Positions 1 to 6,432 of a DNA stretch of 6,630 nucleotides are shown here, one piece after another. The first letter of the stretch is position 1. The number at the start of each line of letters is the position of its first letter. A model generated the notes under the pieces. That model ran no database searches, was not told where the DNA came from, and worked only from the letters and a program-made list of their open reading frames with translations. A program made the position numbers and the translations under genes. Source of the stretch: an uncultured Eubacteriales bacterium (GTDB lineage Bacteria > Bacillota > Clostridia > Oscillospirales > Acutalibacteraceae); contig CAKUYF010000054.1 of the NCBI GenBank assembly GCA_934702115.1, forward strand, positions 1-6,630. The letters are read 5' to 3'.

Positions 1-499
1 CATTGAATGTACTTCCTGTTCCTCCGTAATCAACTAGAGCAGCATGGTTATATCCTGTTATAGAATTGGTTCCATAAAGATATAAGTTTAAATTAACCGT
101 TAAGTTTTCGGCTGGATGTGCAGCAGATATTCCGCACCAAGTACCGGCTGAGAGTGTTAGATTTGAAAAAACAACATTATACGTTACGCTTTCAGTATCG
201 TCGTTGTAATAATTTATATAATTTTTAACACCAGTTTGTGATCCGCTTATTACGTATAAAGTTTTTGAAGCGTCTTGGCTTATATGTTCTCCCTCGGAAC
301 CTTCAACCCGAGTGTAATACGTAGGGAAAAGTGATATTTGTCCGTCGGCAACATCCATTTCTACTACATTTTCAAACTTACTGTATAAATTTTTCAGAGT
401 GTTGGCTTGAACTTTATTATTTACTAATTTAATTGAGGTAAAAAATATAATTGCAAGAGATAAAAACAACAATCCTAAGCTTGACCGACGAAACTTCAT
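1..499 (-). CDS. Secreted surface protein, probable beta-strand-repeat domain (partial, C-terminus off the left edge)
   Basis: The frame reads from ATG at 499 down to the window edge without a stop, giving 166 residues. The start is supported by AGAAGGTG at 505-512, five bases upstream. The N-terminus is a typical Gram-positive signal peptide: basic KFRR, a hydrophobic core at about residues 8-26, and a likely signal peptidase I site after VQA (residue 32). No lipobox is visible. The mature part is rich in Asn, Thr, Ser and Tyr. Residues 105-165 alternate short beta-like stretches (YNVVFSNLTLSAGTW, then LTVNLNLYLYGTNSITG), a pattern common in secreted clostridial right-handed beta-helix or carbohydrate-binding proteins. 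That family placement is inference; no catalytic motif is visible. The gene lies 27 nt after the 752-aa gene and is probably co-transcribed with it. The protein should be exported by Sec and act outside the cell. The gene being a secreted protein is much surer than its fold. Confidence 0.8.
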   Translation of the reverse strand, partial: MKFRRSSLGLLFLSLAIIFFTSIKLVNNKVQANTLKNLYSKFENVVEMDVADGQISLFPTYYTRVEGSEGEHISQDASKTLYVISGSQTGVKNYINYYNDDTESVTYNVVFSNLTLSAGTWCGISAAHPAENLTVNLNLYLYGTNSITGYNHAALVDYGGTGSTFN

Positions 500-504
500 A
501 ATTT

Positions 505-512
505 CACCTTCT
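505..512 (-). promoter_or_regulatory. Ribosome binding site of the secreted-protein gene
   Basis: On the minus strand this reads AGAAGGTG, five bases before the ATG at 499. It decides the start of a gene that is truncated by the window and whose signal peptide begins exactly there. Confidence 0.75.
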
Positions 513-526
513 GTTAATTGGATTTT

Positions 527-2785
527 TTAGTTTCCTTTTTTAATCATGTTATTAAAGGTCATGTCTTTTATTTTTAATGTTTTGACTAATTTATCTACAT
601 CATCAGTGTAGGTTGAATCTCTAATTGATTTCAGTAATTGTCTACAATTTCTATTATTATCGCCCGTGGCTTTTTCTAGTTCTGTTACAAATTCATTTAA
701 TCTTTCTAGATCTGAGATTTTATTACTTTCGGCTGTAGCTTCTTTAAAGGTTGTAAGAATATCATTCTGTAATTCTTCTAATTTTAGATGCGTATAGAAA
801 GGTGAGTTATCTAAACTGTACTTTCTATACATGCCATGACTAGACAAATTATTTTTAAATAACATAATTGCAAAAACTCTTCCCAAGAGTCTTAGGCTAC
901 CTTCGTCGGATTTAGATAAAATAAACTCTGCATCTCTACTAGCAGGTTTAAGGGAAGATGATCCTAAGGTTTTGAAAGAATCGTATGAAAAGTCGTTGTC
1001 AAATTTATAACTTTTTCTATCATCATCGTCATCATTGTCATTTTTTTGCCTTTTATCCAGTATTTCTTTTAACTTGTTGTATTCATGAGAGTAACTATTT
1101 TTATTTGAATCTGGATCCTTATCTCTTAATAGAGAAGTGAGGGTGAATATTAATTGTTTCGAGTTATTGCTTAAGGCTTCCGGATTATTAACGGAATAGT
1201 AGATTTTACTTATAGCAACTTTTACAGCTCCCTCGAATTCGCTTAAAAATTCTGACTGATGAATTGAAATCTTGTCTTTTAATTCAGGATTTTCAGACAA
1301 TTTATTTTCAAAATTTTTAATTAATGGCTGTTTGTCATTTTTAAAATAATTAAATTTACTTTTTAAATCGTTGAGTGAGGAATTTTCCAGTGATTTATTG
1401 AGTTTTAATTTTAAGAATGATGATTTTTCATCTTTTGAATTTTTTTTGCTGAAAAACCCTATTATTTCATCTAAAAGAGATCCCAGTTGATCTATACCTT
1501 CAGAGCTGGCAATTTCTGTATCTCTTTTCATAAAGTCATCAATTTTTTTTATAGTACTTTTGAGCTCTTCATCTACATTTTTTAATGCGTTAAGTTTGTT
1601 ATTTTGGCTTTGTTCATATTTTTGTTTTGAGAGTATTTTATGTTTTTCGTCTTCTAATTTTTCTATTTCATTTTCAAAATAAGTTGAACGAGCTTCTAAT
1701 GATTCAATTTTCTTTTTAATTTTCTTCAATTCTTCTTTTCTTTGTTTATCGTCTTCACCAGTTTTTGCTGATTGTTGACCTGAGTTTTTCGAGTCTTTCT
1801 CTAATTTTTCAGTACCTGCAACAATTTCTCCAGCATTCGTCCCAGGCGCAGGACTGCCCGAGGTTGGGTTGTCTCCTTGGCTTGTTTTATCCTGTAATTC
1901 AGTTGGAACGGCTTCAGACGGAGAGTCTCCTGCTTGAGTACTAGAAGCTTGCTCAGGCGCAGGACTGCCCGAGGTTGGGTTTTTTTTGTTTGTTTTATCC
2001 TGTAATTCAGTTGGAACGGCTCCAGACGGAGAGTCTCCTGCTTGAGTACTAGGAGCTTGCTCAGGCGCAGGACTGCCCGAGGTTGGGTTTTCTCCTTGGT
2101 TTGTTTCATTCTGTGATTTGATTGGAGTAATTTCAAGCAAAAATTCCATCATTTCCTTATCAAGCTTTTCTTTTTCTATTTTATGCTTTTTTAGATTTTC
2201 TTTATTTTCTTCTAGTTCTTTTTTGTATTTTTGTATATTAGATTCTAGGGTTTCAATATCATTATCATTTGAGGGCTTTTTTTCGATGGGTTTCTTCGGT
2301 AATTCAGTTGAAACGGCTCCGGAAGTTGAGTCTCCTGCTTGAGTACTAGGAGCTTGCTCAGGCGCAGGTTCGCCAGAAGTTGGGTTTTCTCCTTGGTTTG
2401 TTTTATCCTGTAATTCAGTTGAAACGGCTCCAGACGGAGAGTCTCCTGCTTGAGTACTAGAAGCTTGCTCAGGCGCAGGTTCGCCAGAAGTTGGGTCTTT
2501 TCCTTGGTTTGTTTCATTCTGTGATTCAGTTTTATTTTCGTCTTTTTTATTTTTGTCTGTATCGGATATATCAGACTTATTGTTTTTATTTAAATTGATA
2601 AGTCGGGCGGTTTCATCCTTCCAAAATATATTTTCCCTCATTCGGTCTACCATAACATACAAGTACTTATGAGCTCCTTCGGCTTCTCTTATATTACGTC
2701 TGACTCTAGCCTTTGATTTTTCGCTTTGCTTTTCAAATTCTTCTAAATTAATAGATTTACTTTCACTACCGTATCCACGTCCCAT
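527..2785 (-). CDS. Modular repeat and coiled-coil protein of unknown function, 752 aa
   Basis: I do not recognise a family. In order: a charged N-terminal segment (1-87) with no signal peptide or membrane segment; repeat units A and B (88-125, 126-162); a Lys/Glu-rich coiled coil (about 172-217); repeat units C, D and a partial E (224-261, 262-297, 298-314); a linker; a second coiled coil (about 345-425); then a mostly helical-looking C-terminal region (426-752) with a poly-Asp stretch (583-589) and a single cysteine (713). The repeat consensus is QDKTNQGENPTSG followed by PAPEQAPSTQAGDSPSGA and a short VSTEL or VPTEL end. Start: AAAGGAGC at 2795-2802, nine bases before ATG. It follows the CIS-tube-like gene by 27 nt and precedes the secreted-protein gene by 27 nt. 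The context suggests a cytoplasmic partner, scaffold or cargo of an injection-type particle. This is inference, and a large cytoskeletal or adhesin-like spacer protein is an alternative. Confidence 0.85.
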   Translation of the reverse strand: MGRGYGSESKSINLEEFEKQSEKSKARVRRNIREAEGAHKYLYVMVDRMRENIFWKDETARLINLNKNNKSDISDTDKNKKDENKTESQNETNQGKDPTSGEPAPEQASSTQAGDSPSGAVSTELQDKTNQGENPTSGEPAPEQAPSTQAGDSTSGAVSTELPKKPIEKKPSNDNDIETLESNIQKYKKELEENKENLKKHKIEKEKLDKEMMEFLLEITPIKSQNETNQGENPTSGSPAPEQAPSTQAGDSPSGAVPTELQDKTNKKNPTSGSPAPEQASSTQAGDSPSEAVPTELQDKTSQGDNPTSGSPAPGTNAGEIVAGTEKLEKDSKNSGQQSAKTGEDDKQRKEELKKIKKKIESLEARSTYFENEIEKLEDEKHKILSKQKYEQSQNNKLNALKNVDEELKSTIKKIDDFMKRDTEIASSEGIDQLGSLLDEIIGFFSKKNSKDEKSSFLKLKLNKSLENSSLNDLKSKFNYFKNDKQPLIKNFENKLSENPELKDKISIHQSEFLSEFEGAVKVAISKIYYSVNNPEALSNNSKQLIFTLTSLLRDKDPDSNKNSYSHEYNKLKEILDKRQKNDNDDDDDRKSYKFDNDFSYDSFKTLGSSSLKPASRDAEFILSKSDEGSLRLLGRVFAIMLFKNNLSSHGMYRKYSLDNSPFYTHLKLEELQNDILTTFKEATAESNKISDLERLNEFVTELEKATGDNNRNCRQLLKSIRDSTYTDDVDKLVKTLKIKDMTFNNMIKKGN
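1844..2116 (-). repeat. In-frame tandem repeat block 2 (units C, D and partial E)
   Basis: There are three consecutive units in the 752-aa gene: C at 2003-2116 (38 codons), D at 1895-2002 (36 codons) and a truncated E at 1844-1894 (17 codons). The units are nearly identical at the DNA level. Block-specific residues are GSPAP and, in C and D, VPTEL. D has lost one codon in the stretch TNKKNPTSG compared with TNQGENPTSG, so its length change keeps the frame. The DNA is visibly more GC-rich than the surrounding gene. Confidence 0.9.
2300..2524 (-). repeat. In-frame tandem repeat block 1 (units A and B)
   Basis: There are two consecutive units in the 752-aa gene: A at 2411-2524 (38 codons, opening SQNETNQG) and B at 2300-2410 (37 codons, opening QDKTNQG). 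Both carry the variants GEPAP and VSTEL, in contrast to GSPAP and VPTEL in the other block. Block 2 opens with the same SQNETNQG-then-QDKT order, so the two blocks appear related by duplication, separated now by the first coiled coil (codons at 2117-2299). Confidence 0.9.
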
Positions 2786-2812
2786 ATTAAAAACGCTCCT
2801 TTTAAATAAGAT

Positions 2813-3502
2813 TTATCTTAATGCTTTAGAAGCAACGAGTAAACCTGTGGTAATTTTGTTAGATTCAGTTTCTGCTTTTTCTATATTGCTCCCAGCTGCT
2901 CCTAATTTACTAATAATAGAAGCACCCCCAGCCAAATCCATTTCTTTTTCAGCAATTGAAACCGTTGCATCGCATTTCAAAGGTTCTCCCCAACGTGAGA
3001 ATGCCGTGTAGGTACAGTCTATATTACTTATGATGCCGAAATATTCCATTTGACCCCATTTAAAAAAAGTGTAAGTGTCCGTCTTACCCCAATTTTCTAT
3101 TAATTTAGGCAAGCTGGTCAGTTGTTTATTCATAAGTGAAACATCAGCCATTAACGCACTGGCTCCGTTTAAAGTTCTTGCGTTATACTCATCGTAAATA
3201 TCAAACTTGAGTGGTATGTGTATACTTGACGGTAATTCTTCTACTTTTAGATCTGAGTTACTTGTTGCATCACGTAAGCTATATACTTTACACATACAGT
3301 TATGTCTAAATTCAGACGGATTAAGTTGTACTGGTAATTTTTCCTCTAACGTGTAACCATTAGCTCCATCGGGTCTTAAAATATAGAATGCCGCTTTTGA
3401 GACTATACTAAAATCATTTAGTACTCCTGTGCGATAATTTTTTCCAGTGAGTGCGTTCTTGAATTTATTACCTACACTTTTAATGCTGTCGGAAATGCTC
3501 AT
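2813..3502 (-). CDS. Contractile injection system tube/baseplate adaptor-like protein (CIS_tube domain)
   Basis: The 229-residue protein has the spaced motifs of the N-terminal domain of Afp7/Pvc7-type CIS proteins, related to LysM-bearing phage baseplate adaptors: KAAFYIL (36-42), VQLNPSEF (58-65), IPLKFDIYDEY (96-106), a short Asp-Val helix region (120-135), FFKWGQMEYFGIISNID (146-162), YTAFSRWGEPLKC (165-177) and VSIAEKE (181-187). In the known family this domain sits at the hub end of the inner tube or joins the spike to the baseplate. The Gly/Ala-rich tail (190-229) replaces the usual LysM domain, which I cannot see. There is no signal peptide, so it is expected in the cytoplasm. Start: AGAAAGGA at 3511-3518, eight bases before ATG. 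It heads the leftward operon directly behind a strong promoter. No other CIS structural gene is visible nearby. The family assignment is by recognition of motifs and is fairly confident; the role in a working particle is inferred. Confidence 0.7.
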   Translation of the reverse strand: MSISDSIKSVGNKFKNALTGKNYRTGVLNDFSIVSKAAFYILRPDGANGYTLEEKLPVQLNPSEFRHNCMCKVYSLRDATSNSDLKVEELPSSIHIPLKFDIYDEYNARTLNGASALMADVSLMNKQLTSLPKLIENWGKTDTYTFFKWGQMEYFGIISNIDCTYTAFSRWGEPLKCDATVSIAEKEMDLAGGASIISKLGAAGSNIEKAETESNKITTGLLVASKALR

Positions 3503-3542
3503 AGTTAATATCCTTTCTGTTAGTGAATTTTAGTATAATACC

Positions 3543-3599
3543 ATAACTTTTTATGTATATGATATATCTAATCGTACAATATGTCAATCTAAAAGTTAT
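3543..3599. promoter_or_regulatory. Candidate operator: 9-bp inverted repeat bracketing the leftward promoter
   Basis: ATAACTTTT at 3543-3551 and its exact reverse complement AAAAGTTAT at 3591-3599 lie 39 nt apart. They enclose the leftward -35/-10 pair: one arm is just upstream of the -35 and the other is at about the predicted transcription start. A related sequence, AAAGTTGTT, occurs at 3629-3637 just upstream of the rightward -10. In such AT-rich DNA chance is possible; no regulator is assigned. Confidence 0.3.
3559..3587 (-). promoter_or_regulatory. Sigma-A type promoter of the leftward operon
   Basis: On the minus strand there is a perfect -35 TTGACA (3582-3587), a 17-bp spacer and -10 TATCAT (3559-3564, one mismatch from TATAAT). 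Transcription would begin near 3552, leaving a leader of about 50 nt before the CIS-tube-like gene. The hexamers and optimal spacing suggest a strong basal promoter. Confidence 0.7.
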
Positions 3600-3644
3600 T
3601 TATCAAGATAGCTAGTGAGTTTTCTTTTAAAGTTGTTCAACGTA

Positions 3645-3653
3645 TGGTATAAT
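3645..3653 (+). promoter_or_regulatory. Extended -10 promoter of the lipoprotein/two-component operon
   Basis: TGGTATAAT gives a perfect -10 (3648-3653) with the extended TG motif one base upstream. No good -35 lies 16-18 bp upstream (TTTTAA at 3625-3630 is the nearest), which fits an extended -10 promoter or one needing an activator. The leader to the TTG start at 3704 would be about 45 nt. Confidence 0.6.
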
Positions 3654-3690
3654 TTCTTAAGCAGATTACTTGTAATTTGGAGAAATTCTT

Positions 3691-3696
3691 AGGAGG
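3691..3696 (+). promoter_or_regulatory. Ribosome binding site that fixes a TTG start
   Basis: A perfect AGGAGG lies seven bases upstream of TTG at 3704. The nearby ATG at 3709 is in another frame, so this site decides the unusual start codon of the lipoprotein. Confidence 0.85.
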
Positions 3697-3703
3697 ATAA
3701 CAT

Positions 3704-4216
3704 TTGAAATGCAATCGTGTATTTCTGACGGTATTAAGCTGTGGAAGCTTATTATTGCTATCAGGGTGTACTAATAAAAATTTTTTTAGTACTCAAGGCT
3801 TGATGAAAGCTCCTGAGCTGACAAAAAACCAGAAAGAAATTAAAAATACTCTTACTGATTACTTAGGAGACGAAATAGTATGGAAATATTGTGAAGTTAA
3901 CGGCAGATATTGTGCATTATTTGAATCGGACTGGGAAAGTGGTTATGAAAAATCTTGCATAATAGCTTTTTGCCAATCTCAAAGTGACGCTCAGAATTTA
4001 CATATCGTTTTAATGCTTAAAGAAAATGATGATTATAAAGTAATAGGGGAGATATTAGGCGATATTTTAAAAATTGAAAAAATTCAGATTAAAGATATAA
4101 ATGATGATGGTAAAAACGAGATATTAATTTATAATTTTGCCGTCAATAAAGATTTTTCTCCACAAATTAGTTTTTATTCTTATGATGTAAATGGAATAGT
4201 AAAGTTAGATGATTAA
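3704..4216 (+). CDS. Small lipoprotein linked to a two-component system (FG-GAP/VCBS-like)
   Basis: The 170-residue protein starts at TTG. It has a signal peptide with lipobox LSGC (cysteine 22), so it should be a membrane-anchored lipoprotein outside the cell. After the anchor, LMKAPELTKNQKEI (33-46) and the following helix resemble a lipoprotein family often seen beside two-component systems in Oscillospiraceae, as far as I can recognise. DINDDGKNE (131-139) is an FG-GAP/VCBS-like calcium-binding loop with D131, N133, D135 and E139. The equivalent first loop that the family usually carries seems degenerate here (ESDWESGYEK, 74-83). The gene opens the operon; the regulator follows after 53 nt with no hairpin between them. 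A role as accessory sensor or cell-envelope factor for the kinase is inference. Confidence is high for a lipoprotein and moderate for the family. Confidence 0.85.
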   Translation: MKCNRVFLTVLSCGSLLLLSGCTNKNFFSTQGLMKAPELTKNQKEIKNTLTDYLGDEIVWKYCEVNGRYCALFESDWESGYEKSCIIAFCQSQSDAQNLHIVLMLKENDDYKVIGEILGDILKIEKIQIKDINDDGKNEILIYNFAVNKDFSPQISFYSYDVNGIVKLDD

Positions 4217-4269
4217 ACGATGAAAAATTTATATATTGTATAAGGTATTATAAAAAAGGAAGTGGTTTA

Positions 4270-4971
4270 ATGAAGCGAGTATTAATTGCTGAGGATGAAG
4301 CAGCTATTAGAGAATTTGAAGTAATAAATTTAGAAAGGTCTGGATATGAAGTTGTAGAAACTGATAGCGGAGAAAAAGCTTTGGAGATGTTTGACTGCTA
4401 TAACGGAGATTTTGATTTAGCTGTTCTTGACATAATGCTTCCCGGTATAGATGGAATAAAAGTTTGCAAAGAGCTCCGCAAAAAAAGCAGTACAATAGGT
4501 ATAATTTTACTGACTGCTAAGACGCAAGAAATAGATAAAATAAGTGGATTAATGTTTGGTGCTGATGATTATATTACGAAACCTTTTAGCCCTTCAGAAC
4601 TTGTGGCAAGAGTAGATGCACTTTATAGAAGAGTAGCACTAAATATGATGAGATTGGAAAATAAGTTTAAAGAGGAAATAAAATTCGGGGAATTTGTTTT
4701 GAATCTTAGGAATAGGGCTCTTAAGAAAAGGGGAAAAATAATAGAGCTTACACAAGTTGAGTTTCAGATTATGGAGTACTTTTTTTCAAATCCGGGTACA
4801 GTATTAAGTAGAAGTCAAATATTTCACCAAGTATGGGGTAAGTCTAGGACCGGAGATGATAAAATAGTCGATGTTAATATAAGAAGGCTAAGAATGAAAA
4901 TAGAAGACGATCCTTCACTTCCTCAGAGAATAATTACTGTTTGGGGAATGGGATATAAATGGGAAAATTAA
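4270..4971 (+). CDS. Response regulator, OmpR/PhoB family
   Basis: The 233 residues form a receiver domain (1-about 120) followed by a winged-helix DNA-binding domain (about 135-233). Receiver hallmarks are all present: acidic pair E8/D9, phosphoacceptor D54 in VLDIMLPGIDG, T82 and K104 in ITKPF. The effector domain has LTQVEFQIMEYF, a recognition-helix region with DVNIRRLRMKIE, and the wing VWGMGYKWE. Length is normal for the family. Start: AGGAAG at 4257-4262, seven bases before ATG. It overlaps the downstream kinase by 13 nt, so the two are probably translationally coupled and form a cognate pair. It acts in the cytoplasm as a phosphorylation-controlled transcription factor. Its targets are unknown; the divergent promoter region at 3503-3703 is a reasonable candidate, by inference only. 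The subgroup (PhoB, ResD, WalR or other) cannot be fixed from sequence alone. Confidence 0.97.
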   Translation: MKRVLIAEDEAAIREFEVINLERSGYEVVETDSGEKALEMFDCYNGDFDLAVLDIMLPGIDGIKVCKELRKKSSTIGIILLTAKTQEIDKISGLMFGADDYITKPFSPSELVARVDALYRRVALNMMRLENKFKEEIKFGEFVLNLRNRALKKRGKIIELTQVEFQIMEYFFSNPGTVLSRSQIFHQVWGKSRTGDDKIVDVNIRRLRMKIEDDPSLPQRIITVWGMGYKWEN

Positions 4972-6413
4972 ATTTTAAAGTTAAACATCATATAGAAGTT
5001 AAAGGAATAAAAAAGCGCTGGATAGTTAGCAGTCTTGGGATGGTAGTTGGAATTTTTACATTATTGATAATATGTTTTAGTTTTTTGCTGTACGGTTATT
5101 TTTTTAATTCAATTCAAGAAAACTTGATAGGACGTTCAACTGAAGTAGATAGAGTTTTTAAAAACTGCATTGAAGGAGATAATAAAGGTTTTACATATAA
5201 TGCTTTAAAATTTTTGGAAGACTATAATGATACAAATTCAGTGCAATTAAGTATATTTGATGAAAATGATGAAATTTTATTAACATCTATGGGATTTTTA
5301 CCGTCAGATGAAGAGACTCCTCAAGATTATTGGAAGGCTAAAAATTCAAATGAAGGAATAGGAATATGGAAGGGGAGAAGCTTAACCGGAGAAAAGATAA
5401 TGGCTGTTAGTAAGTGTGTATATGACAGTAATGGAGGATATTTAGGAGCCGTCAGATATATAGTATCGCTGGAACCGCTATTTTTGCGTACAACGCTAGG
5501 GGTGACAGTGCTGATAATTTTGGAAGTACTTGTTGCAATATTTATGACGATATCCAGCACTTACTTCATAAATTCCATAATAAATCCTATTAGTGATATT
5601 TGCAGTAAATCAAAGCTTATAGCTCAAGGAGATTTTAATACAAGAATAGAAAAAAAATATGATGATGAAATAGGAGAATTAAGCGACACTATAAATTACA
5701 TGGCTAAAGAGCTTAAAGAATCTGAGAAATTAAAAAATGATTTCATTTCGTCTGTATCTCACGAGCTGAGGACGCCGCTTACTGCCATAAAAGGTTGGGC
5801 GGAAACAATGCAAATTTGCGACTCAGATCCTACAACAGTAAAAAGAGGGCTTGATACAATAGTGAGGGAAGCAGGAAGACTTTCTTGGATAGTGGAAAAT
5901 ATGCTTGATTTTTCAAGCATAAATGAAAAGAGAGTTAATTTAGTCAAGGAAAAAGTTGACATACTTGCCGAGCTTGGAGAAGCAGTATATATGTTTAAAA
6001 ACAGAGCAGAAAACGAAAAGAAAACTCTTATATATAATGAGCCTAAAATGATTTCGACAGTAATGGGGGACAGAAATCGTTTAAAGCAAATATTTATAAA
6101 TATTTTAGATAATGCTCTTAAGTATACTTCTGAAGGTGGGGGTATAAGTGTAAGTGTAAGTGAAAAAGATAAAAAAGCGAATATACAAGTAACGGATAAT
6201 GGATGCGGAATTCCTGTTGAGCATCTTCCCAATGTAACTAAGAAATTTTATAAAGCTAACTACTTACAAAAGGGTTCAGGAATAGGACTTGCAATAGTGG
6301 AAGAACTGGTTAATTTACATGGAGGAGAATTGAATATAATTAGTGAGGAAGGTTTTGGAACTACTGTAAACGTTAGCATTCCGATTTGGGAAGATCCGGA
6401 TTTACAAAATTGA
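4959..6413 (+). CDS. Membrane sensor histidine kinase (HAMP-HisKA-HATPase)
   Basis: The 484 residues hold: a first membrane segment (about 22-46); an extracytoplasmic sensor (about 50-175) whose second half, DENDEILLTS through YLGAVRYIVSLEPL, looks like a single Cache/PDC-type fold; a second membrane segment (about 177-201); HAMP (about 203-255); HisKA with phosphoacceptor H268 in SSVSHELRTPLTAIKGW; and an ATPase domain with N-box N381/N385 (NILDNALKYT), G1 VTDNGCGI (411-418), F-box KKFYKA (428-433) and G2 GSGIGLAI (439-446). The linker between F-box and G2 is short. All catalytic residues are present. The ATG overlaps the regulator's end by 13 nt and has only a weak GGGGA/GGGA site, fitting coupled translation. 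It should autophosphorylate on an extracellular cue and pass phosphate to D54 of the adjacent regulator. The ligand is unknown; the upstream lipoprotein may take part in sensing. Confidence 0.96.
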   Translation: MGKLNFKVKHHIEVKGIKKRWIVSSLGMVVGIFTLLIICFSFLLYGYFFNSIQENLIGRSTEVDRVFKNCIEGDNKGFTYNALKFLEDYNDTNSVQLSIFDENDEILLTSMGFLPSDEETPQDYWKAKNSNEGIGIWKGRSLTGEKIMAVSKCVYDSNGGYLGAVRYIVSLEPLFLRTTLGVTVLIILEVLVAIFMTISSTYFINSIINPISDICSKSKLIAQGDFNTRIEKKYDDEIGELSDTINYMAKELKESEKLKNDFISSVSHELRTPLTAIKGWAETMQICDSDPTTVKRGLDTIVREAGRLSWIVENMLDFSSINEKRVNLVKEKVDILAELGEAVYMFKNRAENEKKTLIYNEPKMISTVMGDRNRLKQIFINILDNALKYTSEGGGISVSVSEKDKKANIQVTDNGCGIPVEHLPNVTKKFYKANYLQKGSGIGLAIVEELVNLHGGELNIISEEGFGTTVNVSIPIWEDPDLQN

Positions 6414-6420
6414 GAAGGAG
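6413..6420 (+). promoter_or_regulatory. Ribosome binding site of the downstream prmC-like gene
   Basis: AGAAGGAG begins on the last base of the kinase stop codon and lies 12 bases before ATG at 6433. The overlap and the 19-nt intergenic gap indicate that the two genes share a transcript. Confidence 0.7.
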
Positions 6421-6432
6421 AAATTTAAGCAT

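Noticed and set aside
2118..2342. Plus-strand open frame opposite the first coiled coil.
   Set aside because: It is the complement of Lys/Glu-rich codons, which yields a Ser/Phe/Leu-rich artefact without a start signal.
1801..2517. Additional open frames on the minus strand across the repeat blocks (1801-2136 and 2245-2517).
   Set aside because: They are out-of-frame readings of the same repeats, with no ribosome binding site, and exist because the repeated DNA lacks stops in that frame.
1844..2524. CRISPR array.
   Set aside because: The repeats are 111-114 nt units without unique spacers, are in frame and encode a repeated peptide.
2807..2820. Palindrome TAAGATTTATCTTA at the end of the CIS-tube-like gene as a terminator.
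   Set aside because: The stem would be five or six A/T-rich pairs with a very small loop and no T-run follows on the minus strand; the next gene's ribosome binding site follows at once.
6145..6165. Short GTAAGT hexamer repeat in the kinase.
   Set aside because: It encodes the SVSVS beta strand of the ATPase domain and is in frame; three short copies are unremarkable.
5759..6232. Long open frame on the strand opposite the kinase.
   Set aside because: It is antisense to the conserved HisKA and ATPase domains, has no ribosome binding site and encodes no recognisable protein.
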